The notes under the pieces: generated by a model
Database searches by the model: none
Seen by the model: only the letters and a program-made list of their open reading frames with translations
What the model was told of the DNA's origin: nothing
Made by a program: the position numbers and the translations under genes
Source of the DNA: Cellulomonas sp. JZ18
GTDB lineage: Bacteria > Actinomycetota > Actinomycetes > Actinomycetales > Cellulomonadaceae
Direction: 5' to 3'
Assembly: GCF_009720485.1 (NCBI RefSeq)
Contig: NZ_CP045245.1
Coordinates: 3,348,001-3,412,000, forward strand
DNA length: 64,000 bases
Shown here: piece after piece, positions 19,173-28,117 of the stretch
Layout of the letters: every line of letters starts with the position of its first letter
Position numbering within the stretch: position 1 is the first letter of the stretch

Positions 19173-20394
19173 GCGTGCCTCCCGGCGGAGTCGACGGTGT
19201 CGGTCGTGACGTCGGGTGTGCCCGCCGGCGGGTCCGCCGGGACGCCGCCCGCGCTGCCCGCACCGGGCCGCACGTCGGACGCCGGCCCCACCGCGGGGAC
19301 CGCGGCCCCGCGCGCCCGCCGCCGGCGCAGCGCCCCGCCGAGGCTCGCGAGCCCGTTCGGCAGGAACGCGACGACGCCGATGAACAGGGCCCCCTGGAAG
19401 TAGGTCCAGAACGAGGGGAACTGCTCGGACAGGCTGGTCTCGGCCCACGACACCGCGATGGACCCGAGCACGGGCCCCAGCAGGGTCGCGCGCCCGCCGA
19501 TGGCCACGCCGACCAGCAGCGCGATCGACGGCACCACGCCGACGTCGGCGGGCGAGATGATCCCGGCGACGGGCGCGAACAGCGCGCCCCCGACCGCCGC
19601 GAACGCCGCGGCCACCGCGTACGCGACGACCTTGACGACCGCCGGGTCGTAGCCGAGGAACCGCACGCGGTTCTCCTGGTCGCGCACCGCGACCAGCAGC
19701 TCGCCGTAGCGCGAGCGCATGAGCAGCCGCACCGCCACGACCATGACGACGAGCACGCCGGCGGCGATGTAGTAGAGCATCCGCTTGTTCACCGGGTCGG
19801 CGAGGTCGTAGCCGAAGAACGACCGGAACCCGTTGAGCCCGTTCGTCCCACCGGTGACCTTCTGCTGGCCGACGAGCAGGATCGCGAACGCGGCCGCGAG
19901 CGCCTGCGACAGGATCGCGAAGTACGCCCCGCGCACGCGCCGGCGGAACACCGCGAGCCCGAGCACGGCGGCCAGGCCGGCGGGCAGCAGCAGGATCGCC
20001 AGCACGGTCACCACGGGCGAGCGCAGCGGCTCCCACCACCCGGGCACGACCCCGTCGCCGTACAGGAGCATGAAGTCCGGCACGCCGCCGGGCCCTGCGT
20101 CCGACAGCTTCATGTGCATCGCCATGAGGTAGCCGCCGAGGCCGAAGAACACGCCCTGCCCGAGCACGAGCATCCCGCCGCGCCCCAGGCCAGGCCGATG
20201 CCGACCGCGACCATCGCCAGGCACAGGAACTTGGCGAGCAGGTTGAGCCGGAAGTCCGAGAGCACCGCGGGCGCGACGCCCACGAGCAGCACCACCGCGA
20301 GCGCGACGCCGCCCCACACGCGCACGCCCTCGCGCCGCCACCAGGCGGGGCGGGCCACGGCCGCCTCCACGGGGCCCACCTGCGCGGCGCTCAC
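19169..20394 (-). CDS. urtC: Urea ABC transporter permease UrtC, apparent frameshift
   Basis: An inner-membrane permease of the LivM/UrtC type, about 408 residues with multiple hydrophobic segments. GTG 20394 overlaps the urtB stop by 4 bases. The first 70 codons are in one frame (to AVGIGLAWG) and the rest in another (from GGMLVLGQGVFFGLGGYLMA). One G missing from CCCC 20183-20186 on the plus strand joins them as WGRGGML. A Pro/Ala/Gly-rich cytoplasmic tail of about 50 residues is unusual for the family. Confidence 0.9.
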
Positions 20395-21275
20395 GCGAGG
20401 CTCCGCGTGCGGACCGAGACGAGCCCCTGCGGCCGCAGCTGCAGGAACGCGACGATGACGACGAACAGCAGCACCTTGGCCAGGCTCGCGGTCGTCGAGT
20501 ACTCGAAGCCGGCCTGCAGGATGCCGAGCCCGACGGCCGCGAGCACGGCGCCCTTGAGCTGGCCGATGCCGCCGACGACCACGACGAGGAACGCGTCGAC
20601 GACGTACGCGGTGCCGAGCGTCGGGCCGATCGACCCGAGCAGCGTGAGCGCCACGCCGGCGACGCCGGCGATGCCGGACCCGACGAAGAACGTGAGCCGG
20701 TCCGTCGCCCGGGTCGACACCCCGGACGTCTCGGCGAGGTCGCGGTTCTGCACCGTGGCGCGGATCCGCCGGCCCAGCGGCGTCACCTTGAGCACCACCG
20801 ACAGGGCGAGGACCGCGGCGACCGCGAGCGCGAGGATGAACAGCCGGCTCCTCGGCACCTCCATGCCGAGCAGCGGCACCGCCCCGGACAGCCATGACGG
20901 CGCGCGCACGTCGACGTTGGGCGCGCCGAACACGTCACGGGCGGCCTGCTGCAGCACGAGCGAGACACCGAACGTCACGAGCAGGGTGTCGAGCGGGCGC
21001 CGGTACATGCGGGAGATGAGCGTGACCTCGAGCAGCAGGCCCAGCAGCCCGCCGACGAGGAAGCCGAGCGGCAGCGAGACGAGCAGCGAGACCCCCGCGT
21101 CGGGCAGCAGCTGCTGCACGACGAACGCGGTGTACGCGCCGGCCATCATGAACTCGCCGTGCGCCATGTTGATGACGCCCATCTGACCGAACGTCAGGGC
21201 CAGGCCGAGCGCCGCGAGCAGCAGGACCGAGCCGAGGCTCAGACCCGCGAACAGCTGAGGGAGCAGGGCGTCCAT
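20391..21275 (-). CDS. urtB: Urea ABC transporter permease UrtB
   Basis: A 294-residue membrane permease of the LivH/UrtB type. It starts MDALLPQLFAGLSLGSVLLL and carries the family segment GQMGVINMAHGEFMMAGAY near residue 30-50, followed by further hydrophobic helices. It forms the channel with UrtC. It lies 119 bases after urtA, behind a GC-rich hairpin. Confidence 0.93.
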   Translation of the reverse strand: MDALLPQLFAGLSLGSVLLLAALGLALTFGQMGVINMAHGEFMMAGAYTAFVVQQLLPDAGVSLLVSLPLGFLVGGLLGLLLEVTLISRMYRRPLDTLLVTFGVSLVLQQAARDVFGAPNVDVRAPSWLSGAVPLLGMEVPRSRLFILALAVAAVLALSVVLKVTPLGRRIRATVQNRDLAETSGVSTRATDRLTFFVGSGIAGVAGVALTLLGSIGPTLGTAYVVDAFLVVVVGGIGQLKGAVLAAVGLGILQAGFEYSTTASLAKVLLFVVIVAFLQLRPQGLVSVRTRSLA

Positions 21276-21326
21276 CGCCGCCGCCTTCCGTCGTGGGGTG
21301 GGACGCGCCGCCGCGCCGGGCGACGA

Positions 21327-21357
21327 CCCGGCCGGCCGAGGGGTCGGACCGGCCGGG
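21327..21357 (-). terminator. Hairpin between urtA and urtB, possible attenuator
   Basis: Inverted repeat CCCGGCCGG (21327-21335) and CCGGCCGGG (21349-21357) with a 13-base loop, just after the urtA stop. A partial terminator here would raise the amount of binding protein relative to the permeases. Inference from position and symmetry only. Confidence 0.4.
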
Positions 21358-21394
21358 CCGCCGCGTCAGGGACGCGCGGAGCGCGCGGGTCGGG

Positions 21395-22672
21395 TCAGGA
21401 CAGGCCCTCGGCCCAGTCGTAGCCCTCGAGGAACGGGTCCGGCTCGATCGGGCCGTCGGACTGCCACACCGGGTAGATGAGGCCGTCCTCGCGGATCTCG
21501 CCGACGTACGCGGTCTTGGCGATGTGGTGGTTGTCGCCGTTCACGGTGACGGTGCCCTCGGGCGCGTCGAACGAGACGCCGTCCGCGGCCTCCTGAATCG
21601 CCGCGACGTCGAAGGACTCGGCCTTCTCGACCATGCCCTTCCACAGGTAGAGGGACGTGTACGCCGCCTCCATGGGGTCGGACGTCGGGCGGTCGTCGCC
21701 GTACTTGGCCTTGAAGGCGCTGACGAACTCGGCGTTCGCCGGGGAGTCGACCGTCTGGTAGTAGTTCCAGGCCGTCAGCTGGCCCGCGACGTTCTCGACG
21801 CCGATGCCGCCGACCTCCTCCTCGGCGACCGAGACGGACACCACGGGCGCCACCTCGGGGGTGAGGCCGACGTTCTTGTACTCCTTGAAGAACGCCACGT
21901 TGGAGTCGCCGTTCAGGGTGTTGAACACCGCGTCGGCGCCCGAGGCCTTGAGCTTGTTGACGATCGTCGAGAAGTCGGTGTGCCCGAGGGGCGCGTACTC
22001 CTCGCCGACGACCTCGATGCCGTTCGCCTCGGCGTAGGCGTTGATGATCTTGTTCGCCGTCCGCGGGAAGACGTAGTCGGAGCCGACCAGGAAGACCTTC
22101 GTCTTCCCCTGCTCCTTCAGGTAGTCCATGCCGGGGATGATCTGCTGGTTGGTCGTCGCGCCCGTGTAGAAGACGTTCGGCGACGCCTCGAGGCCCTCGT
22201 ACTGGACGGGGTAGAACAGCAGCGCGTCGTTGCCCTCGAAGACGGGCAGCATCGCCTTGCGCGACGACGACGTCCAGCCGCCGAAGACGGCGGCCACGCA
22301 GTCGGACGAGATGAGCTTCTCGGCCTTCTCCGCGAAGACGGTGGGCTCGGAGGCGCCGTCCTCGGCGACGACCTCGAGCTGCTTGCCGAGCACGCCGCCG
22401 GCCGCGTTGATCTCCTCCGCGGCGAGGTCGAGGGAGTCGCGGACGGTCTGCTCGGAGATGGCCATCGTGCCGGACAGCGAGTTCAGGAAGCCGATCTTGA
22501 TCGTGTCGCCCGACGTGTCGACGCAGGACGCGCCGCCGGAGGACGAGGCACCGGTCTCGGCGCCGGCGCGGGCGCCGCAGGCGGACAGGGCGAGCGCGGT
22601 GGCGAGGACGCCCGCGGACAGCGCGAGCGCGCGACCCCGGGAGGCCCGGACGGGGAGGGGATGAGTGGTCAA
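21395..22672 (-). CDS. urtA: Urea ABC transporter substrate-binding lipoprotein UrtA
   Basis: A 425-residue binding protein anchored on the outer face of the membrane. The TTG at 22672 is chosen because GAAAGG lies 8 bases upstream and it yields a compact signal peptide. The lipobox LSAC puts the lipidated Cys at residue 32. The mature protein opens with [19 protein letters not shown] and carries the UrtA-type segments [13 protein letters not shown] and [16 protein letters not shown]. The frame is open upstream to 22780, but that extension would overlap the TGTATAC motif. Adjacency to urea carboxylase supports urea as substrate. Confidence 0.93.
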   Translation of the reverse strand: MTTHPLPVRASRGRALALSAGVLATALALSACGARAGAETGASSSGGASCVDTSGDTIKIGFLNSLSGTMAISEQTVRDSLDLAAEEINAAGGVLGKQLEVVAEDGASEPTVFAEKAEKLISSDCVAAVFGGWTSSSRKAMLPVFEGNDALLFYPVQYEGLEASPNVFYTGATTNQQIIPGMDYLKEQGKTKVFLVGSDYVFPRTANKIINAYAEANGIEVVGEEYAPLGHTDFSTIVNKLKASGADAVFNTLNGDSNVAFFKEYKNVGLTPEVAPVVSVSVAEEEVGGIGVENVAGQLTAWNYYQTVDSPANAEFVSAFKAKYGDDRPTSDPMEAAYTSLYLWKGMVEKAESFDVAAIQEAADGVSFDAPEGTVTVNGDNHHIAKTAYVGEIREDGLIYPVWQSDGPIEPDPFLEGYDWAEGLS

Positions 22673-22758
22673 CGCAGGTGCCTTTCGACGGGACGAGCGG
22701 GAGGTCCTGACGTGCTCGGGTCGGCGGGGCTCCGCGTCGCACCGCGTTGTGTCCCGCG

Positions 22759-22771
22759 GCGTATACAGCCC
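22759..22771. promoter_or_regulatory. Operator-like GGCTGTATACGCC (minus strand) upstream of urtA
   Basis: Matches the motif before urea carboxylase (16641-16653) in 12 of 13 positions. It lies 87-99 bases upstream of the urtA start, in the 260-base gap between urtA and alaA. Probable GntR/FCD site; it may overlap the urtA -10. Confidence 0.5.
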
Positions 22772-22920
22772 TGCGCCCATGGCCGAGGACGCTAGGGACG
22801 TCGTGTTTCTGCTGGCCGACCCCCGGTGTGAACAGTCGGTTTCGCCGCCGCCGGCCGGGACGCACCGCGCGCGCGTACCACGGCGGGCGCGTTCCGGCCG
22901 GGTCGCGGTGGCGCGGCGAC

Positions 22921-22926
22921 TACGCT
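22921..22926 (+). promoter_or_regulatory. -10 element TACGCT for a probably leaderless alaA mRNA
   Basis: TACGCT ends six bases before ATG 22933. There is no ribosome binding site, and no convincing -35 was seen 17 bases upstream. Identical hexamer and spacing occur before DUF4031. Confidence 0.5.
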
Positions 22927-22932
22927 CGGCGC

Positions 22933-24171
22933 ATGTTCCTGCGACCCCTCGACCAGTCCGCCAAGCTCAAGGACGTCCTCTACGAGATCCGTGGCAAGGC
23001 GCTGGACGAGGCAGCACGCATGGAGGCCGAGGGCCGGCGCGTCCTCAAGCTCAACACCGGCAACCCGGCCGCGTTCGGGTTCGACGCGCCGCACCAGATC
23101 GTCGCCGACGTCATCGCGGCCGTCCCGCACGCGCACGGGTACACCGAGTCGCGCGGCATCCTCTCGGCGCGCCGCGCCATCGTCACGCGCTACGAGACCG
23201 TCCCCGGGTTCCCGACCTTCGACGTCGACGACGTCTACCTCGGCAACGGCGTCTCCGAGCTCATCACGATGACGCTGCAGGCCCTGCTGGACGAGGGCGA
23301 CGAGGTGCTCATCCCCTCACCCGACTACCCGCTGTGGACGGCCATGACGAGCCTGTCCGACGGCAAGCCGGTGCACTACCGGTGCGACGAGTCGACCGGC
23401 TGGCAGCCGGACGTCGAGGACATCCGCGCGCGCATCACCCCGCGCACGAAGGCGATCGTCGTCATCAACCCGAACAATCCCACCGGGGCGGTGTACAGCC
23501 GCGAGGTGCTCGAGCAGATCGCCGCGGTCGCCCGCGAGCACAGCCTCCTGCTGCTCGCCGACGAGATCTACGACCGGATCCTGTTCGACGGCGCGCAGCA
23601 CGTCCCGATGGCGTCCGTCGCGCCCGACCTGCTGTGCCTGACGTTCAACGGGCTGTCGAAGACGTACCGCGTGGCCGGGTTCCGCTCCGGCTGGGTCGTG
23701 ATCACCGGTCCGCAGGCGCACGCGAAGGGGTTCATCGAGGGCATGACCCTGCTCGCCTCGACGCGCCTGTGCCCCAACGTGCCGGCGCAGCACGCCATCC
23801 AGGCGGCGCTGGGCGGCGTGCAGTCCATCGAGGGGCTCATCGCGCCGGGCGGGCGGCTGCACGAGCAGCGGCAGGTGGCGTGGGAGGGCCTGAACAAGAT
23901 CCACGGCGTCGACTGCGTGCGCCCCGACGGCGCGCTCTACCTGTTCCCGCGCCTGGACCCCGAGGTGCACGAGATCCACGACGACGCGCAGCTGGTGTAC
24001 GACCTGCTCGTCAGCGAGCAGATCCTGCTCGTCGCCGGCACGGGCTTCAACTGGCCGACGCCGGACCACCTGCGCCTCGTCACGCTGCCGGAGGCACGCG
24101 TGCTCGCCGAGGTGGTCGAGCGGATCGGCAACTTCCTGGCGTCGTACAAGCAGGTGCCCGCGCGCGTCTGA
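22933..24171 (+). CDS. alaA: Alanine transaminase (AlaA-type, PLP-dependent)
   Basis: A 412-residue fold-type I aminotransferase interconverting pyruvate/glutamate and alanine/2-oxoglutarate. It follows the AlaA pattern closely: [19 protein letters not shown] at the substrate pocket, [23 protein letters not shown], and the PLP lysine in [16 protein letters not shown]. The ATG at 22933 matches the family N terminus. It is divergent from urtA and may link ammonia assimilation to alanine, though no shared control is evident. Confidence 0.93.
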   Translation: MFLRPLDQSAKLKDVLYEIRGKALDEAARMEAEGRRVLKLNTGNPAAFGFDAPHQIVADVIAAVPHAHGYTESRGILSARRAIVTRYETVPGFPTFDVDDVYLGNGVSELITMTLQALLDEGDEVLIPSPDYPLWTAMTSLSDGKPVHYRCDESTGWQPDVEDIRARITPRTKAIVVINPNNPTGAVYSREVLEQIAAVAREHSLLLLADEIYDRILFDGAQHVPMASVAPDLLCLTFNGLSKTYRVAGFRSGWVVITGPQAHAKGFIEGMTLLASTRLCPNVPAQHAIQAALGGVQSIEGLIAPGGRLHEQRQVAWEGLNKIHGVDCVRPDGALYLFPRLDPEVHEIHDDAQLVYDLLVSEQILLVAGTGFNWPTPDHLRLVTLPEARVLAEVVERIGNFLASYKQVPARV

Positions 24172-24188
24172 GGACCGCCCGGACGACC

Positions 24189-24224
24189 GAGGGGCCCGCC
24201 GCGCAGCCGCGCGGCGGGCCCCTC
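24189..24224. terminator. Bidirectional hairpin between alaA and the CheX-like gene
   Basis: A perfect 16-bp stem, GAGGGGCCCGCCGCGC (24189-24204) with its complement at 24209-24224 and a 4-base loop, between convergent genes. No T-run. Confidence 0.85.
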
Positions 24225-24235
24225 GTGCGCGGACG

Positions 24236-24727
24236 TCAGAGGACGAGCAGCGACCAGCCGCCGCGGCCGTACCCGCTCACCTCGACCCGCAGGTCCGTGC
24301 GGCGCACGTACGCCTTGACCCACGGCACCACGTCGGCCGGCAGCGGCTCGCCGGGCGCGTACACCGAGTCGAGCCGCACGTGCGGCACGTCCGGGCCGTT
24401 GAGCAGCGACGAGGCGACGTTGATGACCTCGCGCGCGTTCTCCTCCAGGTTCGGCGACAGCCCGCCCGCCGCCGCGTCCTCGGCGGCCGGCCGCGGCACG
24501 AGGCCGATCGCCGCGCCGACGTAGGCCGCGAGCGCGAGGTCCATGAGGATCATCGCGCGCAGGTGCAGCAGCCGGTCCACGAACAGCCCCACCAGCGCCC
24601 CGCCGGGCGCCTCCGGGTCCACCATGTCGCCGCCGGTGGTGACGACGACCTCACGCCCGAGCAGGTTCTCGAGCAGGTCGCGCACGTCCTTGGCGCTGGG
24701 CAGCGGCGTCTGCGGCTCCAGGCTCAT
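24236..24727 (-). CDS. Divergent CheC/CheX-like protein
   Basis: A 163-residue protein without a confident family match by eye. The segment LEENAREVINVASSLLNG contains an E-x-x-N helix (EVIN) followed by a second Asn. That is the signature of the catalytic helix in CheC/CheX CheY-P phosphatases. The annotated CheX gene 900 bases away has the matching GEVVNVVGGN. The gene overlaps the preceding cheY by 4 bases, repeating the cheY-cheX pairing upstream. I infer a phosphatase or sequestration role for that CheY; the N-terminal 70 residues look unlike CheX. Confidence 0.5.
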   Translation of the reverse strand: MSLEPQTPLPSAKDVRDLLENLLGREVVVTTGGDMVDPEAPGGALVGLFVDRLLHLRAMILMDLALAAYVGAAIGLVPRPAAEDAAAGGLSPNLEENAREVINVASSLLNGPDVPHVRLDSVYAPGEPLPADVVPWVKAYVRRTDLRVEVSGYGRGGWSLLVL

Positions 24728-25086
24728 GCCAGCACCGGCTCGATCGCGTCGCGGAAGGTCTCCGCCGTGAACGGCTTGACGATGAGGAACAGCGCCCCCT
24801 CGCGCTCGGCGAGCTCACGCATCTCGTCCGAGCCCTCCGACGTCACGAAGCCGAAGGGCGTCGAGAAGCCCTCGGCCCGCAGGCTGCGCAGCAGGTCGAT
24901 GCCGTTCATCTCCGGCATGTTCCAGTCCGACAGGACGACGTCCGGCTCGTCCGCGCGCACGGCGGCCAGGGCCTGCGCCCCGTCGGCCGCCTCACGGACG
25001 TCCCAGTCGTAGCCGGCCTGTCGCAGCGTGCGGATGACGATCTGGCGCATGACGCGGCTGTCGTCCGCGATGAGCACGCGGATCAT
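24724..25086 (-). CDS. cheY: CheY-type single-domain response regulator (second copy)
   Basis: A 120-residue receiver domain with no output domain. It has the acidic pair IADDSRVM, the phospho-acceptor Asp in VVLSDWNMPEMNG, the switch residue in FVTSEGS and the Lys in LIVKPFT. A strong AGGAGG precedes the start. A 76-base gap separates it from cheX upstream, so it may be a distal part of the same transcript. It may act on the flagellar switch or on adaptation as a phosphate sink. Confidence 0.9.
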   Translation of the reverse strand: MIRVLIADDSRVMRQIVIRTLRQAGYDWDVREAADGAQALAAVRADEPDVVLSDWNMPEMNGIDLLRSLRAEGFSTPFGFVTSEGSDEMRELAEREGALFLIVKPFTAETFRDAIEPVLA

Positions 25087-25162
25087 CGGTCCCTCCTCCT
25101 GTCCGGGCGGCTCGGCACAGCCACCCCTGACGCTCCCCTGGTCCTCACGGGTGCCTCGGCCG

Positions 25163-25615
25163 TCACAGCACGCCCCGCACCACGAGCTCCAGAGCCCGCC
25201 CGTGCCAGGCCAGGACCATCTCCGTGAGCACGAGCCCGCCCGGCAGACCCGGGTCGACGTCGGCCACCTGCGGCAGACCGAGCGTACCCGTCGTCTCGAG
25301 CAGCGACTTGACGTTGCCGCCGACGACGTTGACCACCTCGCCGAACGCGTCGACCAGGTCGGCGCGCTCGATCGGCTCGTCCTCGCCGAACCCGAGCAGG
25401 GCGCGGGCGAGCGCGTGCGCGGTGCTCGTCTCGGTCGTCAGGGAGGCACGCCCGGCCCAGTCGCCGTGCAGGTCGACCCACGCGGTGAGCGGCTCCTGCC
25501 AGCCCGGCGCCGCGCCCTCCCAGGGCACGATCGTGCCGACGTCGCCGTCGACCATGGACGCGAAGATGTCCTGCGCGATGGCGTAGACGTCCTCGCCTGC
25601 GATGACCTGGCTCAT
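25163..25615 (-). CDS. cheX: Chemotaxis phosphatase CheX
   Basis: A 150-residue CheC/CheX-fold protein. AFGEVVNVVGGNVKSLL carries the E-x-x-N catalytic pair, and the N terminus begins with VYAIAQDIFASMV. It probably speeds CheY-P dephosphorylation in place of CheZ, which is absent here. ATG 25615 overlaps the upstream cheY stop by 4 bases. Confidence 0.82.
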   Translation of the reverse strand: MSQVIAGEDVYAIAQDIFASMVDGDVGTIVPWEGAAPGWQEPLTAWVDLHGDWAGRASLTTETSTAHALARALLGFGEDEPIERADLVDAFGEVVNVVGGNVKSLLETTGTLGLPQVADVDPGLPGGLVLTEMVLAWHGRALELVVRGVL

Positions 25616-25995
25616 ACGGGCTCCCCGGCCGCGACGAGGCCGAGCAGCTCGAGCTTGTCGCGGATCGCGTCGACGGTGAACGGCTTGATGAGGTACTCGT
25701 GCGCGCCTGCTGCCAGGGCGCGGACGATCTGCGACTGCTCGCTCTCGGTGGTGACCATCATGATCGTCATGCCCCGCAGGGAGCGGTCCTTGCGGACCGC
25801 GGTGACGAACTCGAGGCCGTCCATCACGGGCATGTTCCAGTCCACGCACACGAGGTCGACCGGACCGGTGGCGGCGAGCTTGTCCAGGGCGTCCTGGCCG
25901 TGCTCGGCGTCGTCCGTCTCGAACCCCAGCGTGCGCAGGGCCCGGGCCACGATGACGCGCATCGTGCGCGAGTCGTCGACGACCAGTGCTCTCAT
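25612..25995 (-). CDS. cheY: CheY response regulator
   Basis: A 127-residue receiver domain. It has ALVVDDSRTMR, the phospho-acceptor Asp in VCVDWNMPVMDG, the switch Thr in MMVTTES and the Lys in YLIKPFT. It overlaps cheR upstream and cheX downstream by 4 bases each. It probably carries the signal from CheA to FliM/FliN. Confidence 0.93.
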   Translation of the reverse strand: MRALVVDDSRTMRVIVARALRTLGFETDDAEHGQDALDKLAATGPVDLVCVDWNMPVMDGLEFVTAVRKDRSLRGMTIMMVTTESEQSQIVRALAAGAHEYLIKPFTVDAIRDKLELLGLVAAGEPV

Positions 25996-26968
25996 GTCAG
26001 CCCAGCTCCTCGGGTCGGGGTCGGCGTGGGGGCGGCGTCGCGGAGCATCCCGATCGTCTCCGCGAGGGCGGGGGCCGCAGGGTGCGGGACGGACGTCACC
26101 GGCACCGGCGTCGACCTGCCCGCGGAGGGCGTCGGCACGAGCGAACCCGGCCGCGCCGGGGCCGTCGGGCGGAAGGCGACGGTCGAGCCGAGCTGCACCC
26201 GCTCGAAGCCGTCGTGCACCCCGCTCGTCGTCTCGGCCGACCCCAGCACCAGCCACCCCTCGGGGCGCAGCGCCGTGCGCACGTGCTCCAGCACGGCGTG
26301 CCGCGTCGGCAGGTCGAAGTAGATGAGCACGTTGCGCAGGAACACCACGTCGAAGCCCCCGTGGGCGGGGTGTCGAGCAGGTTGTGCCGGCGGAACGTGA
26401 CCGTGCGGCGCAGCGCGTCACCGACGCGCCAGTGCATGCCGTGCCGCTCCAGGTGCCGCACCAGCATGGCCGCCGGCAGACCCCGGTTGACCTCCAGCTG
26501 CGTGTACTCGCCCGCCCGGGCGCGCTCCAGCACCTGGGTCGACAGGTCCGTGGCCAGCACCTCGGGACGCGCCTCCGGCCCCAGGGTCTCGGCCAGGACC
26601 ATCGCGATCGAGTACGGCTCCTGGCCCGTCGAGCAGGCCGCCGACCAGATCCGCGGCGCGAGCCGGCTGCCCCGCTCGGCGAGCGCCGGCAGGATGTGCC
26701 GGCGCAGCGCCTCGAACGGCGCGACGTCGCGGAACCACGACGTCTCGTTGGTCGTCAGGGCCTCGACGACGTCGTCGTGCGCCGGGGAGCCCGGCTGCTC
26801 GGCGCGCAGGCGCGCGACGTACGCGTCGACGTCCGGCAGGCCGGCCTCCCGCGCGAGCGGCATCAGCCGGCTCTCCACGAGGTACTCCTTGCCGTCCTCC
26901 AGCTGGATGGCGCTGGTGCGGCGCACGTGCTCCGCCACGTAGGCGAACGTGTGCCGTGCGATGCTCAC
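25992..26968 (-). CDS. cheR: Chemotaxis methyltransferase CheR, apparent frameshift
   Basis: SAM-dependent glutamate methyltransferase acting on MCPs, about 325 residues after correction. It has the N-terminal CheR_N helices, TTNETSWFRD (typical CheR), the SAM-binding IWSAACSTGQEPYSIAM and, in a second frame, VVFLRNVLIYFD. The frame changes at the CCCCC run 26356-26360; one added base joins PPTG to GFDVVFLRN. GTG 26968 overlaps the cheB stop. A Pro/Thr-rich tail of about 60 residues follows the catalytic domain. Confidence 0.9.
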
Positions 26969-28089
26969 GAGATCCTCCCGACCGGCGCTCGTCGCGCCTG
27001 CGTGACGGTGCTGGTCACCGCGTCGGCGATCTCGCCGAGCGGCAGCACCGCATGTGCCCAGCCGGCCGTGGCGACCGCGCCGGGCATGCCCCAGACGACG
27101 CTCGTCGGCTCGTCCTGGACGACGACCGTTCCGCCCGCGTGCACGACGGACTCCGCACCCGCGCGGCCGTCGGCACCCATGCCGGTCAGCACGACCGCGA
27201 GCAGCTCGCCGCGCACCGCGTCGACCGCGGAGCGCAGCAGCACGTCCACCGCGGGGCGGCAGTAGTTGACCGGCGGGCCGTCGTCCAGGTGCGCGACCAG
27301 CTCGCCCGCGGCGTACCGGACCACGAGGTGCCGGTCGCCGGGCGCGACGTACGCGTGCCCGGGCTCGAGCACCTGGCCCTGCTCCGCCTCGTGCACCCGG
27401 ACCGGCCCGAGCCGGTCGAGGCGCTGGGCGAGCTGACGGGTGAACACGGGCGGCATGTGCTGCACGACCACGACCGGCACGGGCAGCACGGGCAGCGCGC
27501 CCACCAGCCGCGAGAGCGCCTCCGGACCGCCCGTCGACGCACCGACCGCCACCAGGCGGACCCGGTGGTGCGGCGCGGCGGGCCGCAGCACCGGGACCGG
27601 TGCGGGCCTCGTGACCGGGACGGCCGGCGCGGTGACCGCCCGCAGGGGCCGGACCGGAGCACGCACCTCCTCGCCGCCGCGCGGCGGTGCGAGCGCGAGG
27701 ATCCGCGGGACCAGCTGCGCCGCGACCTCCGCGAGCGCGGCGGCCATGCTGGCGGTGCTGCCGGGCTTCGTGACGTAGTCCGTCGCACCGGCCTGCAGCG
27801 CGTCGAGCGTCGCCTCGGCGCCGCGCTCCGTCAGCGTCGAGAACATGATCACCGGCTGCCGGTGGCCCGCGGCGCGCATCGCGCGCACCGCCCCGATGCC
27901 GTCGAGCTCGGGCATCTCGACGTCCATCGTCACCAGGTCGGGCGCGAGCTGCTCGATCTTCGCGAGCGCGATGCGCCCGTTGGCCGCCACGCCCACCACG
28001 TCGATGCGCGGGTCGCGCGAGAGCACCTCGGTGACGAGGCGGCGGACGACGACCGAGTCGTCGACCACCAGCACCCGGGTCCGTGCCAC
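26965..28089 (-). CDS. cheB: Chemotaxis protein-glutamate methylesterase CheB
   Basis: A 374-residue protein with an N-terminal receiver (VVDDSVVVRR, Asp in LVTMDVEMPELDG, Lys in YVTKPG), a Pro/Val linker (about 135-175) and a methylesterase domain. The catalytic Ser is in GASTGGPEAL, the His in VVQHMPPVFT and the Asp in GMGADG. It demethylates or deamidates MCP glutamates during adaptation. It is coupled to cheR by a GTGA overlap. Confidence 0.95.
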   Translation of the reverse strand: MARTRVLVVDDSVVVRRLVTEVLSRDPRIDVVGVAANGRIALAKIEQLAPDLVTMDVEMPELDGIGAVRAMRAAGHRQPVIMFSTLTERGAEATLDALQAGATDYVTKPGSTASMAAALAEVAAQLVPRILALAPPRGGEEVRAPVRPLRAVTAPAVPVTRPAPVPVLRPAAPHHRVRLVAVGASTGGPEALSRLVGALPVLPVPVVVVQHMPPVFTRQLAQRLDRLGPVRVHEAEQGQVLEPGHAYVAPGDRHLVVRYAAGELVAHLDDGPPVNYCRPAVDVLLRSAVDAVRGELLAVVLTGMGADGRAGAESVVHAGGTVVVQDEPTSVVWGMPGAVATAGWAHAVLPLGEIADAVTSTVTQARRAPVGRIS

Positions 28090-28117
28090 GTCCGTGTCCG
28101 TCCGTCCTCGTCGCGCG

